Shown piece after piece: positions 32,937 to 41,939 of a DNA stretch of 64,000 nt. The notes under the pieces are model-generated. The model saw only the letters and a list, made by a program, of their open reading frames with translations. It did no database searches and was not told the origin of the DNA. The stretch covers positions 1-64,000 of the forward strand of contig JALEOD010000045.1 of assembly GCA_022767345.1 (NCBI GenBank), read 5' to 3'. A program made the translations under genes and the position numbers. The DNA is from Emergencia sp. (GTDB lineage Bacteria; Bacillota; Clostridia; Peptostreptococcales; Anaerovoracaceae). Each line of letters starts with the position of its first letter. The first letter of the stretch is position 1.

Positions 32937-33887
32937 TCAGGCAGCGCCTCCTTTCGATGTTTTCAATTCCTCCACCACTTTCTGCAAATCTTCCCAGGTG
33001 TCAATATTCATGACTTTCATATTCCGGTCCGTTTTTCTCACAAATCCGGATAACGCCTTCCCCGGTCCGATTTCAATGACTGTATCCACACCAGCTGCCG
33101 CCATGGCTTTGATGGTATCCTCAAAGTACACACTGCCGGACACCTGACGCACCAGCAAGTCCGAAACTGTTTCTTCCGGTCTTTTCTCCCGTCCGACCGC
33201 ATTAAACACCACCGGAAAGTGCATCTCCTCAAAAACTGTCTCTGCAAAAATACCATCCAGAACACATCCCGCCGGCTCCATAAACTTCGTATGAAAAGGG
33301 CCGCTGACAGGAAGAGGAACGCAGCGCTTTGCACCAGCGGTAAGAGCCAGCGCCGCCGCGCGCTCTACTGCATTTCTTTCTCCTGCAATGACAATCTGTC
33401 CAGGGCAGTTATAGTTGGCAATCTGCACCGTACCGTAGTCTGCCGCCTCCGCGCAGCAGCCCGCTAAAGTTTCCCGTGCAAGACCCATCACCGCTTTCAT
33501 GGCGCAGTCCACCCCTTTGGCAGCGTCAGCCATGGCCGCTGCCCGCTTTGTCACAAGGTCTATGGCAGTCTTCGCATCAAAGACGCCTGCCGCATGAAGG
33601 GCAGAATACTCTCCAAGAGAAAGCCCTGCCGCCATAGCCGGCTCCACGCCAAGTTCTGAAAGAGCCGGAGAAAGTTCTGCCATCACACCGGCGGCAAAAG
33701 CCACCATAACGGGCTGAGTATTTCTTGTATCTGACAGTACTTCCATAGGCCCCTCAAAGGCTGCCCTGCGCTGTTCCGGCGGCAATAAGTCAAACACTGC
33801 CTGAAACCGCCGGGACTTTTCATAAAAATCCGCGCCCATGCCAGGCTTCTGACTGCCCTGTCCTGCAAATAAAATTCCTAATTTCAT
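32937..33887 (-). CDS. fabD: Malonyl-CoA:ACP transacylase
   Basis: FabD loads malonyl groups onto ACP. The 316-residue product has the start KLGILFAGQGSQKPGMG, the nucleophile Ser in GLSLGEYSALHAAG, the substrate-binding Arg region VTKRAAAM and the catalytic His in VSGPFHTKFM. The ATG at 33887 is chosen because it overlaps the upstream stop (ATGA) and has GGAG 6 bases before it; the longer start at 33899 uses that ribosome site as codons. Length and order in the operon are normal. Confidence 0.95.
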   Translation of the reverse strand: MKLGILFAGQGSQKPGMGADFYEKSRRFQAVFDLLPPEQRRAAFEGPMEVLSDTRNTQPVMVAFAAGVMAELSPALSELGVEPAMAAGLSLGEYSALHAAGVFDAKTAIDLVTKRAAAMADAAKGVDCAMKAVMGLARETLAGCCAEAADYGTVQIANYNCPGQIVIAGERNAVERAAALALTAGAKRCVPLPVSGPFHTKFMEPAGCVLDGIFAETVFEEMHFPVVFNAVGREKRPEETVSDLLVRQVSGSVYFEDTIKAMAAAGVDTVIEIGPGKALSGFVRKTDRNMKVMNIDTWEDLQKVVEELKTSKGGAA

Positions 33888-34915
33888 ATCTTGCTCCATT
33901 CCGCGGTCAATTCTCCCATCAGCTCCGCCACACTGGTCATCTCACTGACTTTCCCGACGTTTCCACCGCAGAAGAACAGACCTTCCTCATAATTTCCATA
34001 ATAGCCTTCTATCAGCGCGCGATTGATGCAGTAAGGGGTCTTCCCGGGATCGCAGCCGTGAATACAGCCCACACACTGTTTCGGCGGAAATTTCACGCCT
34101 TCACTGACCTTTTCCATCAAAGGGGTTCTAAGGCCCCGCCCCGGCATGCCCACAGGACTTTTCAAAATCATCACGTCCTCTTCTGACGCCGCCAGAATCA
34201 CTTCTTTAAATCCCCGGCTGGCATCACATTCCTCCGTTGCGATAAAGGCCGTTGCCATCTGCACGCCGAAGGCTCCCGCCGCCTTAACCGCTTTCATGTC
34301 GTCTCCGTCAAAGACACTGCCTGCCGCAAAAATAGGGATTCCCCCTGCTTCGCGCGCCACCTCAGAAATCAGTTCCGGCAACGGTTTTGCCGTCCCTTCT
34401 GCTTCTTCCTTCGTAAAACCCAGATGACCCCCTGCACGGCTGCCCTCAACTACGATAAAATCCGCCTTGCGGTCGTGGCGCTTTTTCCACATAGCAAGGA
34501 TCGTTTTTGCAGCGCGCCCGCCGGACACAATGGGCGCAATGAGCACATCGAAACCTCTGGTCAGCTCCGGCAAAGACAAGGGAAGTCCCGCGCCGCTGAT
34601 TACCGCATCGATACCGCATTTACACGCGGTCTTTACCAAATCGGCAAAACCGGTGGTCGCTACCATGGCATTGACCGCAAGAAGTCCTCTGCCGCCGGAA
34701 AGGGCCTGGGCCTTTTCAATCTCCGCTTTTAAAGCCCTTCGATTTGCTTCCTCTGGATTTTCCCAAAAGTCCGCCTCGCGAAAGCCGATATTGACGGTAG
34801 ATATGACGCCCATGCCCCCGCAGGCAGCCACCGCTCCCGCCAGTCCGCCCATGGAAATACCGACGCCCATGCCGCCCTGAATAATCGGTACTGCCAGCTT
34901 ATCTAATGTTTTCAT
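33884..34915 (-). CDS. Second FabK/nitronate monooxygenase-like flavoenzyme with a four-Cys C-terminal motif
   Basis: The 343-residue TIM-barrel flavoprotein belongs to the nitronate monooxygenase/FabK family, shown by VPIIQGGMGVGISMGGLAGAV, DFIVVEGSRAGGHLG and PIFAAGSVFDGDDM. It differs from FabK next door in a C-terminal block with four Cys at 281, 284, 288 and 296 (C-x2-C-x3-C-x7-C, in KQCVGCIHGCDPG and TPYCINRAL), a pattern that could bind an iron-sulfur cluster or zinc. It lies between fabK and fabD, overlapping both (17 and 4 bases). It may be a specialised enoyl reductase or a repair enzyme; this is inference. Confidence 0.85.
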   Translation of the reverse strand: MKTLDKLAVPIIQGGMGVGISMGGLAGAVAACGGMGVISTVNIGFREADFWENPEEANRRALKAEIEKAQALSGGRGLLAVNAMVATTGFADLVKTACKCGIDAVISGAGLPLSLPELTRGFDVLIAPIVSGGRAAKTILAMWKKRHDRKADFIVVEGSRAGGHLGFTKEEAEGTAKPLPELISEVAREAGGIPIFAAGSVFDGDDMKAVKAAGAFGVQMATAFIATEECDASRGFKEVILAASEEDVMILKSPVGMPGRGLRTPLMEKVSEGVKFPPKQCVGCIHGCDPGKTPYCINRALIEGYYGNYEEGLFFCGGNVGKVSEMTSVAELMGELTAEWSKI

Positions 34916-35810
34916 ATTCTTTTACCATTTCTTCAAAAATTTGACGCAGCGGGCGGATTTCTTTCACCATACCGCTGACCTGACCTGCCATGAGAGAGCC
35001 GTATTTTACATCGCCGTCTATCACAGCTTTGCGCAGGGAACCTAAGGTGAATTTCTCCAGTTCCATCTTTTCCGCACCCCTTTGCTCCATCTTCAGATAC
35101 TCTCTGGTCATGGGGTTTTTCAGACAGCGAACCGGCGCGCCCGCACTTCTTCCTGTTACAATGGTCCCATTATCTCCGGCTTTGATGATGGCTTCTTTAT
35201 AATTCTGATGAATGGGACACTCAAGGCTTGCCAGGAGGCAGGTGCCAATCTGCACGCCGCTGGCGCCCAAAATAAAGGCGGCTGCCATCTGTCTTCCGCC
35301 GGCAATACCGCCCGCTGCGATAACCGGCACATCTACCCCATCGCAAACCTGCGGCACCAGTGCCATGGTAGTCAGTTCCCCGATGTGCCCGCCACTTTCG
35401 CAGCCCTCCGCAATGACGCCGTCTACCCCCAAAGATGCCAGCCGCCTGGCCAAAGAGACCGTCGATACTACGGGGAACACTTTAACCCCTGCTTTTTTCC
35501 ATGTCTCTACGTATTTTCCTGGATTTCCAGCACCTGTTGTCACCACACAAATCTGCTCATAGGTGACAATTTTCGTCATTTTTTCCGCCTCCGGATTCAT
35601 CAGCATGATATTGACGCCGAAGGGTTTTTTGGTTAGTTCTTTGCAAATTCTGATTTCTTCCCGCAGTGTTTCTGCGTTCATGCCGCCGGCACCGATAATC
35701 CCCAGAGCACCGGCATTAGAAACTGCCGCCGCAAAGCTGCCGGTGGCAATATTTGCCATGCCTCCCTGGAAAATAGGATACTCTATTCCTAAAAGTTCAT
35801 TGATTTTCAT
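34899..35810 (-). CDS. fabK: Enoyl-ACP reductase II
   Basis: FabK is the FMN-dependent enoyl-ACP reductase that ends each elongation cycle in many Firmicutes instead of FabI. The 303-residue product has IEYPIFQGGMANIATGSFAAAV, IAEGCESGGHIGELTTMALV with the catalytic His, and PVIAAGGIAGGRQMAAAF, as in streptococcal FabK. Length is normal for the family. It follows fabH by 3 bases and overlaps the second FabK-like gene. No fabI or fabL is in the window. Confidence 0.94.
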   Translation of the reverse strand: MKINELLGIEYPIFQGGMANIATGSFAAAVSNAGALGIIGAGGMNAETLREEIRICKELTKKPFGVNIMLMNPEAEKMTKIVTYEQICVVTTGAGNPGKYVETWKKAGVKVFPVVSTVSLARRLASLGVDGVIAEGCESGGHIGELTTMALVPQVCDGVDVPVIAAGGIAGGRQMAAAFILGASGVQIGTCLLASLECPIHQNYKEAIIKAGDNGTIVTGRSAGAPVRCLKNPMTREYLKMEQRGAEKMELEKFTLGSLRKAVIDGDVKYGSLMAGQVSGMVKEIRPLRQIFEEMVKEYENIR

Positions 35811-35813
35811 AAA

Positions 35814-36758
35814 TTATTTTACCTCACTTGTAATGTACATGCCGCCGTAGGAAAGCCCTGCGCCAAAGCCGGTGCAGATGAGCCTGCTGTGCTTCTCAAG
35901 AAGTCCCTGCTGCGCCATCTCACATAAAGCGATGGGAATGCTGGCCGCCGACGTATTGCCGTAGTGATATAAGTTTTTAAAGAATTTCTCTTTTTCCGAT
36001 TGCTCCGGTGTAATACGCCTTGCAGCAGCGTCAATGATTCGCTCATTTGCCTGATGACAGACAAAATAGTCGATTTCGCCGGCGCTGCGGCCTGATTTTT
36101 CCAGCAGCGTTTTTATGCAGGCAGGCACCTTGCTCACCGCAAACCTGTAAACCTCCTGACCTCCCATTTCAATACAGCTGTTCCGCCGGCAGTGCAGCAC
36201 CTGCCGATCCGGCACGCATCCACCGTGAAAGATAAACTCTGCTGCCTGATCCCATTTCACTACTGCAGCACCCGCGCCGTCCCCAAAGAGTACGCAGGTA
36301 CTTCTGTCTTCCATATTGATAAAAGAAGAAATCTTTTCGCTGCCGATAATCAGTGCGTATTTTTCCGGCTGCAGCGCCAAAAGCCCGTTTGCCAGATGAC
36401 ACCCATAGATAAAACCTGCACAGGCGCCGTTTAAATCCAGTGCCAGTACTTCCTCAGGAAGCCCCAATCTGCCGCACACGCTGCAGGCTGTGGCCGGCGT
36501 ATAATCGTCGGGCGTAAAAGTGCAGACGATGCACACCGCAATCTCTTCCGCTGCAATTCCCGCATGTTTCACTGCCATAGCAGCTGCTTCCGCTGCCATA
36601 TCGGCGTTGCTTTTCTCTCTTGCGAAATATCTTGTGCGGATTCCTGATTTTTCTCTAATCCAGCTGTCGCTGGTATCCACTATCTTCGCCAGATCATCAT
36701 TGGTCACCGTCACATCACCGGACGCTTTTCCAAGTCCGATTATCTTTATTCCTGCCAC
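35814..36758 (-). CDS. fabH: Beta-ketoacyl-ACP synthase III
   Basis: FabH starts chains by condensing an acyl-CoA with malonyl-ACP. The 314-residue enzyme has the catalytic Cys (C113) in LDLNGACAGFIYG, the His in VCHQANERIIDAAA and the Asn in YGNTSAASIPIAL. WIREKSGIRTRYF near the start and the C-terminal GFGAGLSYGGMYI are family signatures. It is two bases after accA and three before fabK, at the junction of the carboxylase and elongation halves of the operon. Confidence 0.96.
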   Translation of the reverse strand: MAGIKIIGLGKASGDVTVTNDDLAKIVDTSDSWIREKSGIRTRYFAREKSNADMAAEAAAMAVKHAGIAAEEIAVCIVCTFTPDDYTPATACSVCGRLGLPEEVLALDLNGACAGFIYGCHLANGLLALQPEKYALIIGSEKISSFINMEDRSTCVLFGDGAGAAVVKWDQAAEFIFHGGCVPDRQVLHCRRNSCIEMGGQEVYRFAVSKVPACIKTLLEKSGRSAGEIDYFVCHQANERIIDAAARRITPEQSEKEKFFKNLYHYGNTSAASIPIALCEMAQQGLLEKHSRLICTGFGAGLSYGGMYITSEVK

Positions 36759-36760
36759 AG

Positions 36761-37558
36761 TCAGTCCTCCGTTTTATATTTTAATGTTCCGATTCGTCTC
36801 AGTTTCCTGTATCGCTCTTTCGCCAGGTTTTCTCCGCTGAGTTTTTGAAGCTGCTTCAGTGCAGTCTCAATTTCACGGGACAGATTGATGAAAATATTTC
36901 CCTTTTCAGAGACCACCCTGTCGCAGATGCCTAAACGCTGCAAATCCTCCGCAGTCAGTTTCATGACCTCCGCAGCTTCTTCCCAGCGAGATGCGTCTTT
37001 CCACAAAATGCTGGCAAATCCTTCCGGTGATAAAATGGAAAAAATACTGTTTTCCAGCATAATCGTTCTGTCAGAAACGCCGATAGCAAGGGCGCCGCCG
37101 CTTCCTCCTTCACCGATAAACACCGAAACTACAGGCACCTGCAGCCGTGACATTACAGCAATGCAGCGGGCAATGGCTTCTCCCTGACCGCCGGCTTCTG
37201 CCTCAAGACCCGGATATGCACCCGGCGTATCTACAAAGGTAATCACCGGCCGCTTAAATTTCTCCGCCTGCTCCATCAGCCTGGCGGCTTTTCTATAGCC
37301 TTCCGGATTCGGCATGCCAAATCGATACTCTAAATTTTCCTCAAGGCTGCTTCCTTTCTGGTGGGCAATTACCGTCACGGGCATTCCCTGAAACAGCGCC
37401 AGACCGCCCAATATGCTGGGATCTTCTCCATGTTTTCTGTCTCCCGCCAGAGGAAGAAAGTCATCAAAGATGGCGTCGATATACGCTTTTGCTGCAGGTC
37501 TCTTTCGATCACGGGCCAGCTTCACACGCTCCGCTGCAGATAGATTTCCCCTTTTCAT
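36761..37558 (-). CDS. accA: Acetyl-CoA carboxylase carboxyltransferase subunit alpha
   Basis: AccA with AccD transfers carboxyl from biotin to acetyl-CoA to make malonyl-CoA. The 265-residue crotonase-fold protein has RKRPAAKAYIDAIFDDF, PNPEGYRKAARLMEQAEKF, PVITFVDTPGAYPGLEAE and VFIGEGGSGGALAIG, all typical of AccA. It is at the short end for the family (often 310-320), lacking part of the N-terminal helices, as in many Firmicutes. The ATG overlaps the accD stop (ATGA). Confidence 0.95.
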   Translation of the reverse strand: MKRGNLSAAERVKLARDRKRPAAKAYIDAIFDDFLPLAGDRKHGEDPSILGGLALFQGMPVTVIAHQKGSSLEENLEYRFGMPNPEGYRKAARLMEQAEKFKRPVITFVDTPGAYPGLEAEAGGQGEAIARCIAVMSRLQVPVVSVFIGEGGSGGALAIGVSDRTIMLENSIFSILSPEGFASILWKDASRWEEAAEVMKLTAEDLQRLGICDRVVSEKGNIFINLSREIETALKQLQKLSGENLAKERYRKLRRIGTLKYKTED

Positions 37559-38394
37559 CCTCTTTCCCTCCTGTCATGGACTTTCAGAAGAAAGGCCAGT
37601 TCTCTTCGCAAATCCTGTCTGTTCACAACCCGATCCACAAAACCATGTTCCAGAAGATACTCCGCCGACTGAAAACCCTCAGGCAGCGCCTCCCCGATGG
37701 TCTGTTCAATCACTCTGGGACCTGCAAATCCAATCAGTGCCGCAGGCTCTGCCAGAATAATATCACCAAGGCTTGCAAAACTGGCAGTCACGCCGCCTGT
37801 GGTCGGATGGGTCATGACTGATATGAACAGGTTTCCCGCTTCACTGTGCCTGCTGACCGCAGCTGCCGTCTTTGCCATCTGAAAAAGCGATAAAATTCCC
37901 TCCTGCATTCTGGCGCCGCCGGAAGCCGCAAAGATAATCAAAGGCAGCTTATTCTTCGTTGCGTATTCACAGGCTCTGGTGATTTTCTCGCCGACGACAG
38001 TGCCCATGCTGGCCATCATAAAACGGCTGTCCATGGCGCAGACCACCGCCTTATGGCCGTCGATTTTTCCGGTTCCGGCAACAACTGCTTCCCGAAGGCC
38101 CGTCTTTTGGCGTTCCTTTTGCAGTTTTTCTTCGTATCCCGGAAAAAACAGGGGATTTTTCCCCTTTAATCCTCCGCATATTTCGTGAAAGGACTTCGGG
38201 TCTAATGTGATTTTCAGTCTGTACTTCGCCGAAATGCGAAAGTGATACCCGCACGCCGGACAGACGTAAAGATTCTCTGCCAGGGTCTCCTTAGCACATT
38301 TACTGCCGCATGCCCCGCAGGTGACGACGTGTTCGCCGTCTTTCAGCCCCCGAAGCGCTGCCAGCAAATCTCTCTTCTGTTTAAATGGATTCAT
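37555..38394 (-). CDS. accD: Acetyl-CoA carboxylase carboxyltransferase subunit beta
   Basis: AccD forms the other half of the carboxyltransferase. The 279-residue protein has the N-terminal zinc ribbon (CGACGSKC, then VCPACGYH about 15 residues on; four Cys), the oxyanion region IIFAASGGARMQEGILSLFQMAK and the ending GFAGPRVIEQTIGEALPEGFQ. The ATG at 38394 is chosen over the upstream start because the earlier residues overlap accC and do not match the family. It overlaps accC by 14 bases and accA by 4. Confidence 0.95.
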   Translation of the reverse strand: MNPFKQKRDLLAALRGLKDGEHVVTCGACGSKCAKETLAENLYVCPACGYHFRISAKYRLKITLDPKSFHEICGGLKGKNPLFFPGYEEKLQKERQKTGLREAVVAGTGKIDGHKAVVCAMDSRFMMASMGTVVGEKITRACEYATKNKLPLIIFAASGGARMQEGILSLFQMAKTAAAVSRHSEAGNLFISVMTHPTTGGVTASFASLGDIILAEPAALIGFAGPRVIEQTIGEALPEGFQSAEYLLEHGFVDRVVNRQDLRRELAFLLKVHDRRERG

Positions 38395-39769
38395 CTTTGC
38401 CCCCCGCTGCTTTATAAATAGCAAGAAGCTCCGGCAGATGGGCTTCTATAAAACCGGTATCATAACTGCCCCGCAGAAAATCCTGCTGATACATGAGCAG
38501 ATGCTGCACCGGCAAAGTCGTCTGCACTCCATTGATAACAGTCTCTTCCAGTGCTCTTCTCATGCGGCGGACAGCCTCCAGCCGAGTGCTTCCTGTTGCA
38601 ATAATTTTCGCTACCATAGAATCATAATAAGGGCTGATTTCGCAGCCGTTATAGAGGCTGCTGTCTACGCGGATTCCTGCCCCTGCCGGAAAGTGAACGA
38701 ACTCTATCCTGCCCGGACACGGCGCAAAGTCCTCAAAGACTTTCTCCGCAGTAATTCTGCACTCGATGGCATGACCGCAGGTCCGCACCTCTTCCTGCGT
38801 CTGCGAAAGAGGCATACCTGCTGCGATACGCAGCTGCTCCCTGACAATATTCATGCCGGTTACTTCCTCTGTCACCGGATGCTCCACCTGAATCCTGGTA
38901 TTCATCTCTATAAAATAGAAATTGTCATCTTTATCCACGATAAATTCCACGGTTCCGGCATTTTCATATCCACAGGCTTTTGCCGCTTTGACCGCCGCCT
39001 CGCCCATAGCGCTGCGCAGTTTCTCAGAAAGTCCCCACGCAGGTGCTTCTTCTAAAAGCTTCTGATTTCTCCGCTGAATGGAGCAGTCCCGCTCCCAGAG
39101 GTGAATTACATTGCCGAAGCTGTCTGCCAAAATCTGAAACTCGATATGGCGCGGATTTTCAATGAGTTTTTCCACATACATATCTCCGTTTCCAAAGCAG
39201 CTTTCTGCTTCTGCTCTGGCTGCCTCAAACGCATCTTTGACCGCTTCCCTGCAATAAACCTTTCGCATGCCTCGCCCGCCGCCGCCAGCGGCAGCTTTCA
39301 GAAGCACAGGATAACCGATACGCTCCGCTTCTTTCTCTGCAGCTTCTGCGGTCTGCGTAATGCCGTCCGAACCTGGCACAACCGGCACCCCTGCCTCTAT
39401 CATCATGCGTCTTGCCGCCGCTTTGTTTCCCATCATGTCAATGACCTGCGAAGGCGGACCGATGAATTTCAGCCCGGCTTCCTCACAGCTTCTTGCAAAA
39501 TCACTGTTTTCCGAAAGGAAACCAAAACCCGGATGTACTGCGTCACATCCCGTGGCTTTGGCTGCCTCGATGATATTTGCAGTGTGCAGATAACTATCAC
39601 TAGCCCTGGGGCCGCCGATGCAGACCGATTTCGTCGCAATGATTCTGTGGAGCGCCTGACTGTCCGCTGTCGAATAAACAGATACTGCTTCAATAGAGCT
39701 GTCAAGACATTCTCTGATAATCCGCACGGCAATTTCTCCCCGATTGGCAATCAAAACTCTTTTTAACAT
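38381..39769 (-). CDS. accC: Biotin carboxylase
   Basis: AccC carboxylates the biotin of AccB with ATP and bicarbonate. The 462-residue ATP-grasp enzyme has RVLIANRGEIAVRIIREC, HPGFGFLSENSDFARSCEEA, the glycine-rich loop KAAAGGGGRGMRKVY, MEMNTRIQVEHPVTEEVTG-type catalytic residues (E, N, R) and the C-terminal PYYDSMVAKIIATG. Length is normal. The start overlaps accB by 7 bases. Confidence 0.97.
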   Translation of the reverse strand: MLKRVLIANRGEIAVRIIRECLDSSIEAVSVYSTADSQALHRIIATKSVCIGGPRASDSYLHTANIIEAAKATGCDAVHPGFGFLSENSDFARSCEEAGLKFIGPPSQVIDMMGNKAAARRMMIEAGVPVVPGSDGITQTAEAAEKEAERIGYPVLLKAAAGGGGRGMRKVYCREAVKDAFEAARAEAESCFGNGDMYVEKLIENPRHIEFQILADSFGNVIHLWERDCSIQRRNQKLLEEAPAWGLSEKLRSAMGEAAVKAAKACGYENAGTVEFIVDKDDNFYFIEMNTRIQVEHPVTEEVTGMNIVREQLRIAAGMPLSQTQEEVRTCGHAIECRITAEKVFEDFAPCPGRIEFVHFPAGAGIRVDSSLYNGCEISPYYDSMVAKIIATGSTRLEAVRRMRRALEETVINGVQTTLPVQHLLMYQQDFLRGSYDTGFIEAHLPELLAIYKAAGGKDESI

Positions 39770-40206
39770 GGTTCAACCTCAAATAAAACCTGATCGAACT
39801 CTACCAGCTTCCCGTTGATTCCGCTGACGGTTCTGATAATCCCATCTATAGGTGATTTCAGCTCATTCATCATTTTCATCGCCTCCACAAGACAGAGTAC
39901 CTGTCCTTTTTCCACCTTCTGGCCCATTTTGACAAAAGGCTCCTGCTGCGGACCTGCCGCGGCATAATAAATGCCGACGATAGGCGATTTGACCTGCCGG
40001 TAGTTTGACGCAGGCTCTGATTCTGCCTTAGTGCTTGCTGCCGCTTCAGGCTGAGATACCGCTGAAGCATCAGCAGCGTGCACTGCTTCCTGTATCTGCG
40101 CGCCTTTTTCCAGTTCAAGACTGAAATCACCCCTTTGCAGCTTTAAGCCGGTCAGAGTTGACCTTTCAAAACGCTCTATTAGATTGTAAATCTCTCTCTC
40201 TTCCAT
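39763..40206 (-). CDS. accB: Biotin carboxyl carrier protein
   Basis: AccB carries the biotin that shuttles CO2 in acetyl-CoA carboxylase. The 147-residue protein has a short N-terminal helix region, an Ala/Glu/Ser-rich linker (about residues 38-68), and a C-terminal biotinyl domain with the biotinylated Lys in LVEAMKMMNE (K111). The surrounding SPIVGIYYAAA and VEKGQVLC segments and the end LVEFDQVLFEVEP are standard. It lies two bases after acpP. Confidence 0.96.
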   Translation of the reverse strand: MEEREIYNLIERFERSTLTGLKLQRGDFSLELEKGAQIQEAVHAADASAVSQPEAAASTKAESEPASNYRQVKSPIVGIYYAAAGPQQEPFVKMGQKVEKGQVLCLVEAMKMMNELKSPIDGIIRTVSGINGKLVEFDQVLFEVEPC

Positions 40207-40208
40207 GG

Positions 40209-40439
40209 TTATGCCTGATACTTCTCGACCGCTGCTGCGATATCGCTGACAAGCTTCATATTGCCCAGCTCTTCGTCAGGAATCTTGATGCCATACTTTT
40301 CTTCGATGGCCATTACCAGTTCCACAGCATCCAGGGAATCGATATTCAGATCATCGGAAAGACTTGCTTCCGGCGCGATTTTATCTTCGTCACAGCCTAA
40401 AGTATCAACCATAATTTCTTTCACTTCTTCAAATTTCAT
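40209..40439 (-). CDS. acpP: Acyl carrier protein
   Basis: The 76-residue protein holds the growing acyl chain on a phosphopantetheine arm attached to S35 in DLNIDSLDAVELVMAIEE. Its four-helix pattern and acidic character are typical. It is the first gene of the fab operon, 94 bases after the -10 box. The order acpP-accBCDA-fabH-fabK-...-fabZ places the whole acetyl-CoA carboxylase before the elongation genes, which differs from the common clostridial order with acc genes at the end. Confidence 0.96.
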   Translation of the reverse strand: MKFEEVKEIMVDTLGCDEDKIAPEASLSDDLNIDSLDAVELVMAIEEKYGIKIPDEELGNMKLVSDIAAAVEKYQA

Positions 40440-40476
40440 GTTTATGTTCTCCCTTTCTTCCTTCTTTACTTTGATT

Positions 40477-40530
40477 CAAAATTTTTAATTAAAATTTTTT
40501 ATTTAAAATATTTTAATTAAAATTCTTTAA
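40477..40530. promoter_or_regulatory. AT-rich palindromic operator tract of the fab operon
   Basis: Overlapping inverted repeats made only of A and T with one or two C or G (words AATTAAAATT and TTTAAAATATTTTAA, each self-complementary or nearly so) lie between the -10 box and acpP. FabT-type MarR regulators bind AT-rich palindromes of this sort, so it is a candidate target for the MarR gene at 29508-29951. Confidence 0.6.
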
Positions 40531-40532
40531 AT

Positions 40533-40561
40533 ACAATAGCACCGCCGGAAAGAATTGTCAA
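40533..40561 (-). promoter_or_regulatory. Promoter of the fab operon
   Basis: On the minus strand a consensus TTGACA (40556-40561) and TATTGT (40533-40538) are spaced by exactly 17 bases. The palindromic tract begins just downstream, around the expected transcription start. Confidence 0.85.
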
Positions 40562-40593
40562 TAGAAAAAAATAATATTTCACAGGAACTACAA

Positions 40594-40643
40594 AAAACAT
40601 AAAACCATAGCACAGCAGCCTTTCAGCCGCTGGCTATGGTTTT
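40594..40643 (-). terminator. Terminator of the malic enzyme gene
   Basis: AAAACCATAG (minus) pairs with CTATGGTTTT, with an inner CAGC-rich pairing. A T-rich tail follows on the minus strand. Confidence 0.75.
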
Positions 40644-40722
40644 CATCATGGATGATTTATTTTTTGTAAGTGCTTATGCTTCGCTGCTTTTCAGCTTATC
40701 CGATTCCGTAGCCTGACATAAT

Positions 40723-41889
40723 TCAATATCCTGCGCTCTTCTCCGCCTCTTTCATTACAGCTTCTCTGATTCTGGACACAATCAGTTTATTGAAAGGATC
40801 CGGCAGCACATAATCCGGTGCAAGCTCTTCTTCCGGAATGACATCCGCAATGGCTCTTGCTGCTGCTTCCTTCATTTCTTCCGTAATCGCTGTCGCTCTG
40901 GCATCCAATGCGCCTCTGAAGATGCCAGGAAAAGCAATCACATTGTTTACCTGATTTGGGAAATCACTTCTGCCCGTTCCCACAACGGCAGCACCTGCTT
41001 CTTTGGCAAGATCAGGCATGATTTCCGGTACAGGATTACTCATGACAAAGACAATCGGATCCTTTGCCATGGAACGAATCATATCCTGGGTTACGATGCC
41101 CGGCTTTGAAACGCCGATGAGAATATCCGCACCCTCCATGGCATCAGCCAGAGAGCCCTGCAGATTATTTTTGTTTGTAATTTCCGCCATTTTCTGCTGT
41201 TCCGGATTGTTGTATGGTGCACCGTCATAGATTGTACCCTTGCTTCCGCAAAGGATAATGTCCCCGAAACCAAAACGCATAATCATCTTTGCGATGGAAA
41301 TGCCTGCAGCACCGGCGCCACTGATGACAATTTTCAAGTTTCCAAGTTCTCTGCCCGTCACCTTGCAGGCATTGAGAAGTCCTGCACAGGTAATGATGGC
41401 TGTGCCATGCTGGTCATCGTGGAATACCGGAATGTCACACTTTTCAATCAAAGTTCTTTCGATTTCAAAGCATCTCGGTGCACTGATATCTTCCAGGTTG
41501 ATACCTCCAAAACTTTTGGAAATATTGTAAACAGTGTCGATAATCACCTGTGGATCTTTGGAATTGATACAGATTGGCACTGCGTCAATGTCAGCAAAGG
41601 CCTTAAACAGCGCACATTTTCCTTCCATGACAGGCATACCTGCAGAAGGACCGATGTCCCCCAGACCCAGCACCGCTGTTCCATCGGTAATCACTGCAAC
41701 CGTATTCCCCTTTCCCGTATAAGTATAGGCCAGGCTTTCGTCCCTTTCAATTTCCAGGCAAGGTTCTGCAACCCCCGGTGTATAGGCAACGGCCAGTTCT
41801 TCTCGATTGGTAATGGGCGCCTTAGTCTCTATAGAAAGTTTTCCTTTCCATTGTCTGTGTTTTTCAAGCGCCAGTTCTTTCATATCCAT
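40723..41889 (-). CDS. NAD(P)-dependent malic enzyme
   Basis: This enzyme oxidatively decarboxylates malate to pyruvate and CO2, giving NAD(P)H. The 388-residue protein is the short bacterial form without a phosphotransacetylase domain. It has [16 protein letters not shown], the catalytic Lys region [43 protein letters not shown] and the nucleotide loop [15 protein letters not shown]. It could supply NADPH for the adjacent fatty acid operon; cofactor preference cannot be read with certainty. It is transcribed in the same direction, upstream of the fab promoter, and ends at its own terminator. Confidence 0.94.
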   Translation of the reverse strand: MDMKELALEKHRQWKGKLSIETKAPITNREELAVAYTPGVAEPCLEIERDESLAYTYTGKGNTVAVITDGTAVLGLGDIGPSAGMPVMEGKCALFKAFADIDAVPICINSKDPQVIIDTVYNISKSFGGINLEDISAPRCFEIERTLIEKCDIPVFHDDQHGTAIITCAGLLNACKVTGRELGNLKIVISGAGAAGISIAKMIMRFGFGDIILCGSKGTIYDGAPYNNPEQQKMAEITNKNNLQGSLADAMEGADILIGVSKPGIVTQDMIRSMAKDPIVFVMSNPVPEIMPDLAKEAGAAVVGTGRSDFPNQVNNVIAFPGIFRGALDARATAITEEMKEAAARAIADVIPEEELAPDYVLPDPFNKLIVSRIREAVMKEAEKSAGY

Positions 41890-41939
41890 ATTGTCATCCC
41901 TTTCTTCTGCAGGCTCTGTGCCTCGTTTCCTTCTGATTT

